From contig NZ_CP065800.1 of the NCBI RefSeq assembly GCF_023206215.1, positions 744,001 through 808,000 of the forward strand: a DNA stretch of 64,000 nucleotides, given 5' to 3'. Position 1 is the stretch's first letter; each line of letters starts with the position of its first letter. Below are positions 10,994 through 20,953 of this stretch, one piece after another. Position numbers and translations under genes: made by a program. The DNA is from Butyrivibrio fibrisolvens. GTDB taxonomy: Bacteria > Bacillota > Clostridia > Lachnospirales > Lachnospiraceae. The notes below the pieces were generated by a model that searched no databases, was not told where the DNA came from, and was given only the letters and a program-made list of their open reading frames with translations.

Positions 10994-11545
10994 AAAATTC
11001 AATTTGATAGTAAGCTAAATAGTTTGTTTTATAAAGGCTCTTTTTTGTTTGCAATACTAATATGGTCGCTTAACTTACTTGAGTCATATTCTCAGAATTG
11101 TGATTTCAAATTAAGCCTGTTTATACATTTGTTTGGAGCATGTGTATTACTGTTTATGTGGATGATATCTAGAGTCTCCCCCAAAATAGAGGTAACATTG
11201 ATTGTCTCAACGATAGTTATGATTGCTGAGTTTAATTGGGTTATTTTTAATCTTTCAAATGTATTTGATGTAAGAGTATTATGTATATTTGCAATTGTTA
11301 TACAAATTATTGTTGGTATAATAGGTTTTTTTATGGGAAAAAGAGCGAAATCATTTGAGAAAGACGATCAAATTTCGAATGCGGCAATACCTATAGGCTC
11401 TTCAGCCTTTGCAGGCAGCGCTTATTTGTTGAGTAAGATTATTATGCCATACGATACAAAGAATATATTTATCATTATTAGTGTAATTATTATATCTTTG
11501 ATATATGAATACATATTTATACGTACAATAGCTTTAAATGTCTAA
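10991..11545 (+). CDS. Polytopic membrane protein, candidate immunity to the tail in fragment B
   Basis: A protein of 184 residues from ATG 10991 (an alternative ATG lies two codons earlier at 10985). It has about five or six hydrophobic segments (around 14-32, 42-60, 66-84, 92-112, 132-150, 156-176) with short polar links, and no recognised domain. The start overlaps the restored stop of the upstream toxin tail (ATGA), the classic layout of coupled toxin-immunity genes. An integral membrane immunity protein would fit a membrane-acting toxin. Function is inferred from position and topology only. Confidence 0.55.
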   Translation: MKIQFDSKLNSLFYKGSFLFAILIWSLNLLESYSQNCDFKLSLFIHLFGACVLLFMWMISRVSPKIEVTLIVSTIVMIAEFNWVIFNLSNVFDVRVLCIFAIVIQIIVGIIGFFMGKRAKSFEKDDQISNAAIPIGSSAFAGSAYLLSKIIMPYDTKNIFIIISVIIISLIYEYIFIRTIALNV

Positions 11546-11559
11546 CGTGTGAGCAGTCC

Positions 11560-11710
11560 CATAAGTATGAATAGAGGCAATAGCAATTATTATCATCATG
11601 ATGAACTTGGAAATATATTATATCTTACGGGGGCAGATGATCATATTGTTGATGTTTAAACATATGATTTCTTTGGAAGCAGAAAAGATCCATATACAGG
11701 TAAGCTAAGA
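11560..11710 (+). pseudogene. Degenerate RHS core fragment C
   Basis: Reads YYHHDELGNILYLTG, then after a stop YDFFGSRKDPYTGK, matching the RHS core order DELG-x-YLTG and DxFG...DP-TGK. It diverges more from the other copies than they do from each other, so it is an older or different RHS relic. The stretch 11711-11838 that follows is non-coding and unrecognised. Confidence 0.6.
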
Positions 11711-11838
11711 ATTGGATTGAATCTATTGTTTACCAGACCCAGAACTTCTTTAGACAGTACCAACGGCCCCGTAGGGTTCAAACCACTATCAGGGATGGTG
11801 GGACATGACTTTATGTAAGTGCCTGTTACCCTAAAAAT

Positions 11839-13941
11839 CGAGACAGCTTCGATACAACCTATGAGTATAATGATCTTGGCGCAGTAACCAAGGTAGGATA
11901 TGCAGATGGAAGAAGCATAGAGTTTTCATACAATGAACTAGGTAAGCTGCGTGAATTTAAAGACTGGCTTGGCATCACATCCATCGAAAGAGATGCTTTA
12001 GGTAGAGCATTGTCAGTAAACGATTACAATGACAAGACTGTTTCATATACTTATGGAAGAAATGGAGAGCGTACATCTATTACGTATCCTGACGGAAAGA
12101 AAGTAGATTACTTATACGATGATAATCTTCGATTAAGTAAACTCGTAAACGGAGAAGATGTTACAAGCTACTCTTATAATGAGTATGGTAGATTGATAGA
12201 AAAGCTTCTTCCTAATAATAACAGAGAAGTAATGGATTACCTTCCGGGCGGACATCTGAAGAGCCTTGAGATGTTTGATAATGCAGGCCTATTGGATAAA
12301 TATATCTATAGTTACGATGGACAAGGGAACAGAACACAGATTGAAAGATCAAGAAGAGAATTAGATGACATATCAGGAATGTACTCATATGAATACGATC
12401 TTGTAAATAGGCTTACGCAGGTAAATCTTAATGGTAATCCATTAAGAAACTATAGCTATGATGCTTATGGAAACAGAAGGACACTTGTAGAAAACGGCGT
12501 TACGACTAAGTATAATTATGATGCTCTGGACAGACTTCTTGAATCAGTTAGCGATACAGAAAGGAAAGTCTATAATTACGATAATCGCGGTAACCAGACA
12601 AGTATTATTGAGAATGGCACAATAACAAAGACATTCACTTTTGATGCAGCTAATATGCTTGCAAAGGTAACAGACGAAGTTAAAGGAGAAGCAACATATA
12701 GCTACAACGGCTTTGGAAAGCGAGTAGCTGTAACCCGTCCTGAAGAAAAGATTGAATACCTTCTAGACCTCACCAAAGACTACCATAATATGCTTGAGCG
12801 TAGTGTAAATGGTGAGAGAGAAAGCTATGTATATGATAATAACGTTGTGTCAATGTCTAAAGCCAGTGATGACTATTTCTATATGCTGGACGAACTGGGT
12901 ACAGGCATGTATCTGACAGGAACAGATGGAACAGTGTCGGACACATATGCTTACGATGAATTTGGAAGGAATCTGGATCCTTGCACAGGAAAAGAAAAAC
13001 CTCAGTACCAAAAACAGGGAAATATCCTTCAGCCACTTGCATTCACCGGGTATCAGACCGACGAGATGACAGAAAGTTACTTTGCTCAGGCAAGATTCTA
13101 TAATGCAGGAAATGGACGCTTTGTAAGTGAGGATAAGGTTAGAGGTCATAAGATTCGTCCAGACAGTATAAATCATTATTTATATTGTTATAATATGCCT
13201 ATCAAACTTGTTGACTTAAATGGTAGAGAACCTATTGATGATGAGTTTGTTGATTATAAAGAACATGTCGAAGAAACGTCAAATGCCATAGAGACAGTAG
13301 ATAATTCCATAGATAGTTTTATGGATAAACTAGATGAAAAAGATCATCCTATTATTATAATAGGCGGATCGGGATCCGCAGGATCAGGAGGAGTTGGTAG
13401 TTATGGTGCTCAGCTTGTGATAGATACTACTAAAATATTTACAGATCCGCTTTATTGCTTTGGTGTTCAATTAGCAGGTGGACTTGGCGTTCAAATGGGT
13501 TCGTCTGCAAAAGGGTCACTTTATGCTGGGATGATGTGGGCGGATGATATAACTTGTGCTCAGGGCTATGGAACAGAAGTAGGAGTTAGCGGAGGTGAAG
13601 TTATAGTATATGGTGCAGGTATGTGGGCCTCTGGTGATGCTGATCCAACGGGTGAAAAAAATAAATTTGGAGGATATTTGTCATTGGGGGTAGGAGTTGA
13701 AGGACAAGTTGCAGAGTTACACGTTACTGAAACATATGGATCGCCTTTGTTTTATCCATTTCAAGCATTATATGATGGTGCAAAATATGTGATTGAAAAT
13801 TCATATAAAGAAGTAAACAATGAATTATCATTGCCTAAGGCAAAACTAAAAGGTCTTCAAAATGTTGCTGCTACTGTTTTGAAAGCAAAAGAAAAATCTA
13901 GGTTGATAACCAATAATATAAATGGAGAGTGCGAAGATTAA
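11839..13941 (+). pseudogene. 5'-truncated RHS cassette D with a glycine-rich toxin tail
   Basis: Open from a stop at 11806; recognisable RHS begins at 11839 (RDSFDTTYEYNDLG) with no ribosome site or good start, since the first start-like codon in frame is TTG 12010 inside a YD repeat. About 15 YD repeats and a complete RHS core end with PIKLVDLNG near 13220. The tail (about 235 residues) has an acidic linker, then a Gly/Ser-rich region (GGSGSAGSGGVGSYGAQLVI) and many short beta-like segments (QLAGGLGVQMG, SLGVGVEGQV), ending with a Lys-rich helix. It resembles no toxin I can name. The cassette would need recombination into the complete rhs gene to be expressed as a full toxin. Confidence 0.8.
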
Positions 13942-14046
13942 CCTTTGAAGTACTAATATCTAATCCAGTGATTTATACTATGACATGTTGGAAAAGTCTT
14001 TACATATATTTTATATTTTTAAATCACCAGTTATTTAGGAGCATAA

Positions 14047-14523
14047 ATGATTATATTTTATTTATTGATTATTATATTTATCATTAGACATATCGTTATT
14101 GAAATAAATAATCAAAAGCTTAGAAATCCCAAGAATGAGAATGAGGATATAAAAACGATTGATGGAATTACATATTTAATTAAGGATAATAGTTCCTATG
14201 TCATGTACAAACTAGATTCAGCTTTTACTAGTAAGTATTTAAAATCTTGGACTTTTACTAAAAAATCCAATACTGAAGGGGAATTAGTTTTTGGCGCTCT
14301 TAATATTGCTACTAATGGGAGTGGTAACAAAGATTATGGTCATACTTACAATGTTAAAATTGAATCATTTGGTGATAATACTCTTTTACATATGACATAT
14401 ATAGGAAAAACCGGAATAGGTACTATGGGGCCATCTAAACTACTTACTCAGGCATATCATTTTTTTATGTTAGAGCAATTTGATGTGCTTGAGATAAGAG
14501 AAAACAGCAACGAACATGATTAG
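14047..14523 (+). CDS. Membrane-anchored candidate immunity protein of cassette D
   Basis: A protein of 158 residues; TTTAGGAGCATAA gives AGGAG six bases before ATG 14047. Residues 1-20 are a hydrophobic anchor (LLIIIFIIRHIVI), followed by a globular beta-rich domain (TIDGITYLIKDNSSYVMYKL onward). It lies 105 bases behind the toxin tail of cassette D and is not related to the other candidate immunity genes in the window. Its own ribosome site means it could be made even when the truncated RHS frame is silent. Function is inferred from position. Confidence 0.6.
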   Translation: MIIFYLLIIIFIIRHIVIEINNQKLRNPKNENEDIKTIDGITYLIKDNSSYVMYKLDSAFTSKYLKSWTFTKKSNTEGELVFGALNIATNGSGNKDYGHTYNVKIESFGDNTLLHMTYIGKTGIGTMGPSKLLTQAYHFFMLEQFDVLEIRENSNEHD

Positions 14524-14555
14524 AGTAATTGCAATTGGTATTTTTTGTGACTTAA

Positions 14556-16865
14556 GTAACCGATGCCCTTGGCCAGGAAGAGACATATGAATACGACCAG
14601 TATGGCCGCCTTATCACAAAGACAGACAGAGACAGCTTCGATACAACCTATGAGTATAATGATCTAGGCGCAGTAACCAAGGTTGGATATGCTGATGGCA
14701 GAAGTGTAGCATTTAGCTATGATGAACTGAACCACCTTAGCGAGATCAACGACTGGCTTGGAAAGACTACACTTGAAAACGATATCTTTGGACGTCTTTC
14801 AAAGGTAACAGACTATCAAAATAGAACAGTGGGCTATGAGTATAACTCCATAGGTGAAAAGACAAAGCTCACATACCCTGATGGCAGACAGGCTCTTTAT
14901 AGCTACGATGATGAAGGAAAGCTCTCATCCATAACATCTAAGGGTATAGAAGAAAAATCCAATGAGCATACATCCTATTCCTACGACAATCTCGGAAGAC
15001 TTATTGAAAAGCTCCTTCCAAACGGAGTAAGACAGGATTACTCATACCTTCCGGGTGGTAACATCGAGAGTATGACAAGCTTTGACAAAGAAGGTATACT
15101 TGATAAGTACTTCTACAGCTACGACAATTCAGGCCTCATCTCTGGAATTAACAGAGAAAGAAGAAATCTTGATGCAATATCAGGTCAGTATGATTACCAG
15201 TATGATGAGATAGGAAGACTCACAAGGTCCAGCCTGAATGGAAAGTTAAGAGCATCCTATGAGTACGATGCCTTTGGCAACAGAACCAGCCTTACTGAAA
15301 GAGATGCTCAAACAACATACAGATATGATGCTCTCGACAGGCTTATAGAAGCAAAAGAATTAAATAACACTCAGGCTATAGTAAGATCCTACGATTACGA
15401 TAAGCGTGGCAATCAGACAAATGAGTATGTAGACGGCCTTCTAAACAAGACCTTTACTTTCGATGCCACAAACATGCTATCTAAAGTGGTTGATTCTGAA
15501 AAGGGAGAACTCGAGAATCAGTACAACGGTCTTGGCTTCAGAGTAGCATCCATACGCCCTGAAGAAAGAATAGAATACCTCTGTGACCTTTCAAGAGACT
15601 GCTATAACATGCTTGAAAGAACAGTCAACGGCGAGACAGAAAGCTTCATCTATGACAAGAACGTAATCTCTATGTCTAAAGCAGGCGATAACTACTATTA
15701 TCTTCAGGATGAACTTGGCTCACCAATGTACATGACAGGTACAGACGGAGCAGCAGTATCATCATATGCATTTGATGACTTTGGACGTAGTATTAATCCA
15801 TTCACAGGCAAGATCAAAGAGGCAGGCAATAAACAGCATACTAGGCACGCTTACACCACAGAGGGCAACATCATCCAGCCATTTGCATTCACAGGCTATC
15901 AGGAAGATGACATATCTGGACTTAAGTTTGCTCAGGCTAGATTTTATAATGCAAAATCAGGACGATTCCAGTCAGAGGATTTAGTAAAAGGATTTACAAA
16001 TATTCCTTTTACATTAAATCAATACAACTATTGTTTTGGTTGTCCAATTGGTTTTGTTGACAGAAATGGACAATTTTTAGATTGGGTTGTTGATAAAGCA
16101 AAACAAGCGGTTGACTACGTAAAAGAAAATCCAAAACAAGTTGCAATAGGTGCTGCAGTTGCTGCTGTGGGTGTGGGAATTGCAGTTGCTGCTGCGCCAC
16201 TCGAACTAAGTGTTGGCGCTGCGGCAGCTTTTGGAGCTGTATCTTCTGCGGCTATTGATGCAGGTTTTCAGGAGATGACTTCAGGTAAAATAGATGTTAG
16301 TGAGGTGGTTGTGTCAGGCGTATTTGGTGCTCTTACTGCAGGTACACTATCTGCAGGGGCTAAAAATATAACAGATAAAGCTACACAATGGGCTACTTCA
16401 AAGTTAGGTCAATCTGTTGCGAAATTGGGTATAGAAGGTGCTATAACTGGAATTTATGGATTTGCTCAATCTGTTACAAATGATGTCGTTAATTTATTAG
16501 ATAATGATAAAGAAAATGACTACGATGCAGAAGAAATAATAGTTCGAGGAGGCGTAAATGGTTTGCTTGAAACGGGAGGTTCATTTTTAGAAGGTGCTTT
16601 TAAAGGAATAGCAAAAAAGATTGTCAATAGAAATACAACTAATGATGTGATCAAAAATAAAGGAGAATTATGGGAAACATGGGAAAAATGGGCTGAGAAT
16701 GGAACAGCGAACCAAAAAAGACAGGGAACTAAGCAAATAACTAAATATACAAGACAAGCGTTGAAAGCAGCAGAAGAATATGTTGAAAATAGTTGGGTTG
16801 GAAAGACCATAACTGGTAGTACTATTTTAGGAACCAATGTTGCAGAACAGATATGTACGGAATAA
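14556..16865 (+). pseudogene. 5'-truncated RHS cassette E with a helical toxin tail
   Basis: RHS homology starts immediately after an in-frame TAA (14553-14555) at GTA 14556 (VTDALGQEETYEYDQYGRL) and continues without break to 16865. No ribosome site or genuine start exists; GTG 14829 lies inside a repeat. The repeats and core are near-identical to the end of the full gene at 2638-8347 up to the PIGFVDRNG cleavage-type motif near 16065. The tail (about 260 residues) starts with WVVDKAKQAVDYVKENP, has two Ala/Gly-rich hydrophobic segments (about 16143-16260 and 16300-16350), and ends with a Lys/Glu-rich helical region. The toxin type is not recognised. Like cassette D it looks like a silent donor. 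Confidence 0.82.
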
Positions 16866-16868
16866 TAG

Positions 16869-17602
16869 ATGAATAAGAAAGAGATAACGATAAAAAGAAA
16901 AAGAACAGGAATATTGTTTTTTATTTTTATATGGTCCTTGTTAGAAATAATGGTTGGAGCTTGCTTTGTGTATATGTTGATATATATGCCCAGTATATTT
17001 CTAATACTAACATTACTGTTCTTTTTATCTGGTCCCGCCATACTAATAATGATTTTTGTAGAAGAATTAAACAAAGAAGTGAAGATTTGTGATGGGAAAA
17101 TATTCATAAAATATGATAGAAAAAAACATTCGATAGTATTAATATTTGTGAATATGAGAGTGGTCAACGAGTTGTTAGTAATATTAGAGGGGATGTTATT
17201 ACTTTACGTTTTGATCAAAAGCATTTTATCAGAATAAATGATAAGGAATGGGATAATTATGAGGCATTGTTGATATTTATTATCAATAATGACATTAAAG
17301 TAAAAACAAATTATCCTAAAGAATTTGCAAAGGTCAAAAAGAGAATTCTTAACCAATACAAAAGTTCAATAAATTCGTATTCGCAACAACGACCTAGCGA
17401 AAAGGGAAAAAAGCAAAGTATTAGGGAAAGAATATTGATGATATTATTAGTTTGTTGTTATTTGATTTTTGGATTTTATATACAATATTTGGCAATAACG
17501 GAGAATGAAATAACATACAAAACTATCCTAACCTTTACAGTTGGTTTATTAATATCTCTTGTAGGGTTACTTTGTCCTATTGCTTTTCGCAAGAAACATT
17601 GA
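16869..17602 (+). CDS. Candidate membrane immunity protein of cassette E, split by a frameshift
   Basis: Starts three bases after the cassette E stop. Frame one reads MNKKEITIKRKRTG with two hydrophobic segments (about residues 14-58) and KIFIKYDRKK; after the seven-A run at 17120-17126 sensible coding continues in the next frame (TFDSINICEYESGQRVV), through Lys-rich sequence, and ends with two more hydrophobic segments (about 17437-17590). Adding one A joins both halves into a protein of about 244 residues with a pair of membrane segments at each end and a cytosolic middle. The break is either a real slippage mutation or a base-calling error. Immunity role is inferred from position. Confidence 0.6.
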
Positions 17603-17655
17603 ATTGCAGAACTGTCTGCTAAAAATAACTAGATCGCGCTTCTTCAAGAATAGCA

Positions 17656-18107
17656 ATGAAAAGGAGGGCTGGTGATAGCTACTTTTTCGTTGCCTTCAAG
17701 CCGTATACTTTCAAAAAGCATATGTCAGAAATCAGTTTACAAGCCTCCAAACGCATGTATGATGTACGAAGCTTATGTCAAGATTCGCAAAAATATAATA
17801 ATTGTGGATTCATATTACCAATGAAGAAGGAGAGGCAATGTATGCTAAAGCTATGGAGTTACGTCAAGATTATATTCAAAACGGCACACATTACAATGTA
17901 TTTACAAACAATTGTAATCAAAACGTACAAATGATACTAGCAGCAGGAGGAAAACAATTTGCGACAGAAGAATTTGATTGGATTGATACAATGCCTAATT
18001 GGGTATACCTAAACATGAATGATAAAATTAGAAAAGGAGAGTATTCTGGATATCTTTATGGAAATTTATCTGATTTAGGTATTGCATATATGGAGTGTAC
18101 GGAATGA
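17656..18107 (+). pseudogene. Toxin-tail remnant F, permuted-papain-like
   Basis: The well-preserved part (17802-18107) reads WIHITNEEGEAMYAKAMELR, then HYNVFTNNCNQNVQMILAAGG and MPNWVYLNMNDKIRKGEYSG. The NNC-x-Q block before an alpha-helix ILAA is characteristic of NlpC/P60- or LRAT-like permuted papain folds used by cell-wall or lipid-acting toxins. It follows a stop at 17799 in its own frame; a plausible upstream part (MYEAYVKIRKN) is in another frame, so at least one base change has broken the gene, and no RHS core is attached. Its stop overlaps the next gene's start (ATGA, 18104-18107). Fold call is by motif only. Confidence 0.5.
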
Positions 18108-18955
18108 AAAGAAAAATATCTATTTTTGTGTTGATTATTGCTTTAGGGCTTGTTAGTTGTGGAGGTAAAGCTGTGGATATTAAAATTACTTTCTATGACA
18201 GTAGTAAAGGAATTTGTTCATTCTATGATAATGCCGTTACAAGCTATAATATCCAGAATATAAACCCTGCATTCTACATTGATGATAATACATTGATTGG
18301 CTACAAAAGTGATGGTTCACAAAATAAAATAGTACGAATAACTATCTCTACTAATACCGTCGAGCCATTGGTGGATGTCAAAGAAATTCATTCAAGGATA
18401 ATTTATAATCCTGGTCTCAATGCATTTTATTATGTCGATTATTCTAAACTATATAAGTATGATCTTGCCTCATCTAATGTGATAGAGCTTTCTGATTGCA
18501 ACATCAAAGCTAATAGTTCTTTTGATTCATTCTATGTTTCTGAAGACGAGCAGCGGATAATTTATTTAAAGCAGGAAAAATCATCTTTCAATATAGTATT
18601 AAAAATTCTTTCAGATGGAACGGAAGAATTATTAGCAGATAATTCCTGCCAGTTTACTATGTCTGAAGACGGAATGCACTTGGTTTATCAGAAATCTGGT
18701 AGTGAGAATTTTACCATATATGTTCTTAATCTTAATAATAATACGGTCGAATCAAAGATAAAATGTAACACATCATCAAATGGCTTGGCAATTTCGGATA
18801 ACGGAGACAAAATAGTTTATACTTCACATGAGAGTGGTTGGTTTTATGAGAACGGAAAAGATTTAATCCATGTATTTGATGCAAATAATAATGAAGATAA
18901 TGTTGTTTATAAATCTGAATCTAGCGCTACTATAAAAATATTGCATTGTAAATAG
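18104..18955 (+). CDS. Lipoprotein with beta-propeller-like domain, candidate extracellular immunity to tail F
   Basis: A protein of 283 residues from ATG 18104, overlapping the stop of the upstream toxin tail. The N-terminus MKRKISIFVLIIALGLVSC is a lipoprotein signal with lipobox LVSC and acylated Cys19, so the mature protein is anchored on the outer face of the membrane. The rest is beta-rich, with repeating blades such as RIIYLKQEKSSFNIVLKILS, SEDGMHLVYQKSG and ISDNGDKIVYTS, resembling TolB-like or WD-type propellers. Coupled translation with a papain-like toxin suggests a surface immunity protein. The role is inferred; the lipoprotein call is firm. Confidence 0.7.
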   Translation: MKRKISIFVLIIALGLVSCGGKAVDIKITFYDSSKGICSFYDNAVTSYNIQNINPAFYIDDNTLIGYKSDGSQNKIVRITISTNTVEPLVDVKEIHSRIIYNPGLNAFYYVDYSKLYKYDLASSNVIELSDCNIKANSSFDSFYVSEDEQRIIYLKQEKSSFNIVLKILSDGTEELLADNSCQFTMSEDGMHLVYQKSGSENFTIYVLNLNNNTVESKIKCNTSSNGLAISDNGDKIVYTSHESGWFYENGKDLIHVFDANNNEDNVVYKSESSATIKILHCK

Positions 18956-18989
18956 CTACTACTATAACACAGGTATTATATCAGAAAAA

Positions 18990-19200
18990 AACAAAGAAAT
19001 GACCTTGGCTTCAGAGTAGCAACTACACGTCATTAAGAAAAAGTAAATTTCATTAACGACAAAAATGTAATATCCATATCAAAAGCAGGAGATAACTACT
19101 ATTATCTTCATGATGAACTTAGCTCACCTATGTACATTACAGGTACAGACGGAGCAGCAATATTTTTCCTGTCACTATTTGGATACGACGTTTTGAATAA
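18990..19200 (+). pseudogene. RHS core fragment G
   Basis: Reads DLGFRVATTRH then a stop, and after a shift DKNVISISKAGDNYYYLHDE and SSPMYITGTDGAA, the same order as the intact RHS cores. Several deletions and stops are present and no tail remains. It marks the downstream limit of recognisable RHS sequence in this window. Confidence 0.75.
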
Positions 19201-19264
19201 TGAGTGTGATACATCATTGTAGGAGATTAAAAACCATGAATAATAGTTTGAAAAGAGCATAAGA

Positions 19265-20056
19265 ATGAATAACACGAGAAAAATCAAAGAAATTATTGGT
19301 GGAGTAATTAAAGAAAAAAATTTTGAATATATTCGCTGTGAAAAGAAGATAATATATGATTTCAAAAGGCAGGTTGATGATGTTGAGCAGCATGTATATG
19401 TTCAACAACATAATATCGTAGATCAAGAATATAAGATAATGCTTTATACTACGGCAAAAGGTCATGGAATGAAGGAAATAGGGACTATACTTCCTGAATA
19501 TGAAGCCAAGGAATATTGGAGAGCGGATTCAGATGAAGATTTTGTATCAGTTATGGAATTTTTCGCCAAATTTCTTAAGGATTATGGTTTAGAAGAACTT
19601 GATAAAATGCTTGTAGAAAAGCCAGATTCTTTTGAAACACCCGAAAGAAAGGCATGGTTCAAAGAGCATAGAGAAGAATTATTTGAAAAGTATGAATCCA
19701 AATATCATGTAATGGATGAAGCCAAGACATATGATCGTCTTATGAAGATAGATGAGATCTTATATGAGAACCGAGAAGCTGACGAAGATGAAGAAAGCGA
19801 AAAGCAAGTTCAGGAAATTTGGCTTGGAATGGCCGCAATTTTAACTGAAATTGTTTTGCAGATACCAACGGCAACTATTCTATATGATACTTATCATATA
19901 GAAATTCATATCCCAGCCAAGTATAGAGACTGGATAATACGCCCTGTTGATATTGTTGTGCAGGGATGGCTTAGGTATCATTTTGATGAATTCCCATCAA
20001 AAAATTTTGTAAAAGTATCCGTTTTTCGATTTGTTACAGATTTCTTGAAAAATTAA
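19265..20056 (+). CDS. Unrecognised 263-residue protein, tandem paralogue 1
   Basis: Closely related along its length to the next gene and to the N-terminal two thirds of the 379-residue protein at 9337. Shared blocks are KKIIYDFKR, DDVEQHVYVQQHNIVDQEYK, TAKGHGMKEIGTILPEY, EKPDSFETPERKAWFKEHRE and AAILTEIV. It has no signal peptide or membrane segment and is rich in Glu/Lys, so it is cytosolic. No clear ribosome site is seen right before ATG 19265. An RHS scrap lies directly upstream. A protective (immunity) role is a reasonable guess given the setting and the repeated copies, but no known family is recognised with confidence. Confidence 0.65.
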   Translation: MNNTRKIKEIIGGVIKEKNFEYIRCEKKIIYDFKRQVDDVEQHVYVQQHNIVDQEYKIMLYTTAKGHGMKEIGTILPEYEAKEYWRADSDEDFVSVMEFFAKFLKDYGLEELDKMLVEKPDSFETPERKAWFKEHREELFEKYESKYHVMDEAKTYDRLMKIDEILYENREADEDEESEKQVQEIWLGMAAILTEIVLQIPTATILYDTYHIEIHIPAKYRDWIIRPVDIVVQGWLRYHFDEFPSKNFVKVSVFRFVTDFLKN

Positions 20057-20079
20057 ATGTAAAGATATCAGAAAGTTTA

Positions 20080-20871
20080 ATGAATAAAACAAGTAAAATT
20101 AAAGAAATAATAGGCAATGTTATAAAAGAAAAAGGGTTTGTATATAATTGCCGTGATAAAAAGATAATATATGATTTTAAAAGGCGGGTTGATGATGTAG
20201 AACAGCACGTATATGTTCAGCAGCACAATATAGTGGATCAGGAATATAAGATTATGCTCTACACATCAGCTAAAGGTCATGGTATGAAGGAAATAGGTAC
20301 TATACTTCCTGAATATAAATCCAAGGAATACTGGAAGGCAGATTCAGATGAAGAGTTTATATCAGTTATGGAATTCTTCGCCCAGTTTCTTAAGGATTAT
20401 GGGTTAGAGGAACTTGATAAAATGCTTGTAGAAAAGCCAGATTCTTTTGAAACACCCGAAAGAAAGGCATGGTTCAAAGAGCATAGAGAAGAATTATTTG
20501 AAAAGTATGAAGCAAAATATCATGTAATGGATGAACCCAGGACATATGATCGCCTTATGAAGATAGATAAGATCTTATATGAGAATAGAGAAGCTGACGA
20601 AGATGAAGAAAGCGAAAAGCAAGTTCAAGAACTCTGGCTAGGAATGGCAGCTATATTGACTGAAATTGTTATGCAGATACCAACGGCAAATATTTTATAT
20701 GATACTTACCATATAGAAATCCATATCCCGGCAAAGTATAGAGATTGGATATTAAGACCAATTTATATAGTTTCTCAAGGTTGGCTTAGATATCATTTTA
20801 ACATGAGGACATCTATTAATTTTGTGAATGCGCAAGTTTTTACGTTTATAAAAGACTTTATTAAATATTAA
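20080..20871 (+). CDS. Unrecognised 263-residue protein, tandem paralogue 2
   Basis: Begins 23 bases after paralogue 1 and has the same length. Long stretches match at protein and DNA level, for example around 20430-20520 against 19615-19705, so this is a recent tandem duplication. Differences cluster near the N-terminus (KEKGFVYNCRDKK against KEKNFEYIRCEKK) and in the last 35 residues (NMRTSINFVNAQVFTFI against DEFPSKNFVKVSVFRFV). Such end-specific divergence between otherwise near-identical copies is seen in immunity families adapting to different partners. Function unknown. A decayed piece of the same family (TEQHV) may remain at about 20918-20940. Confidence 0.65.
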   Translation: MNKTSKIKEIIGNVIKEKGFVYNCRDKKIIYDFKRRVDDVEQHVYVQQHNIVDQEYKIMLYTSAKGHGMKEIGTILPEYKSKEYWKADSDEEFISVMEFFAQFLKDYGLEELDKMLVEKPDSFETPERKAWFKEHREELFEKYEAKYHVMDEPRTYDRLMKIDKILYENREADEDEESEKQVQELWLGMAAILTEIVMQIPTANILYDTYHIEIHIPAKYRDWILRPIYIVSQGWLRYHFNMRTSINFVNAQVFTFIKDFIKY

Positions 20872-20953
20872 TCTAAAATGAGTATTTGAAAGTGGATTAG
20901 TTTTTAAGAGAGCAAGTAGATGCTACTGAGCAGCATGTATAAGCAGAGCATTT

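Noticed and set aside
11755..11835. A tRNA-like stretch (CGTAGGGTTCAAACC)
   Set aside because: No acceptor stem or anticodon arm can be built; only a short GGTTCAAA-like match is present.
12010..13941. A free-standing protein starting at TTG 12010
   Set aside because: The start lies inside a YD repeat, has no ribosome site, and homology continues upstream to 11839. It is a truncated RHS cassette.
15766..15984. Alternative-frame plus-strand frame in the RHS core, matching a similar one at 7272-7505
   Set aside because: Similarity only reflects the duplicated core DNA; the RHS frame is the coding one.
14829..16865. A free-standing protein starting at GTG 14829
   Set aside because: RHS homology runs unbroken from 14556 and the GTG has no ribosome site.
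17603..17800. A complete toxin gene starting at ATG 17656
   Set aside because: The frame gives no sensible join to the conserved part at 17802, which is in another phase behind a stop.
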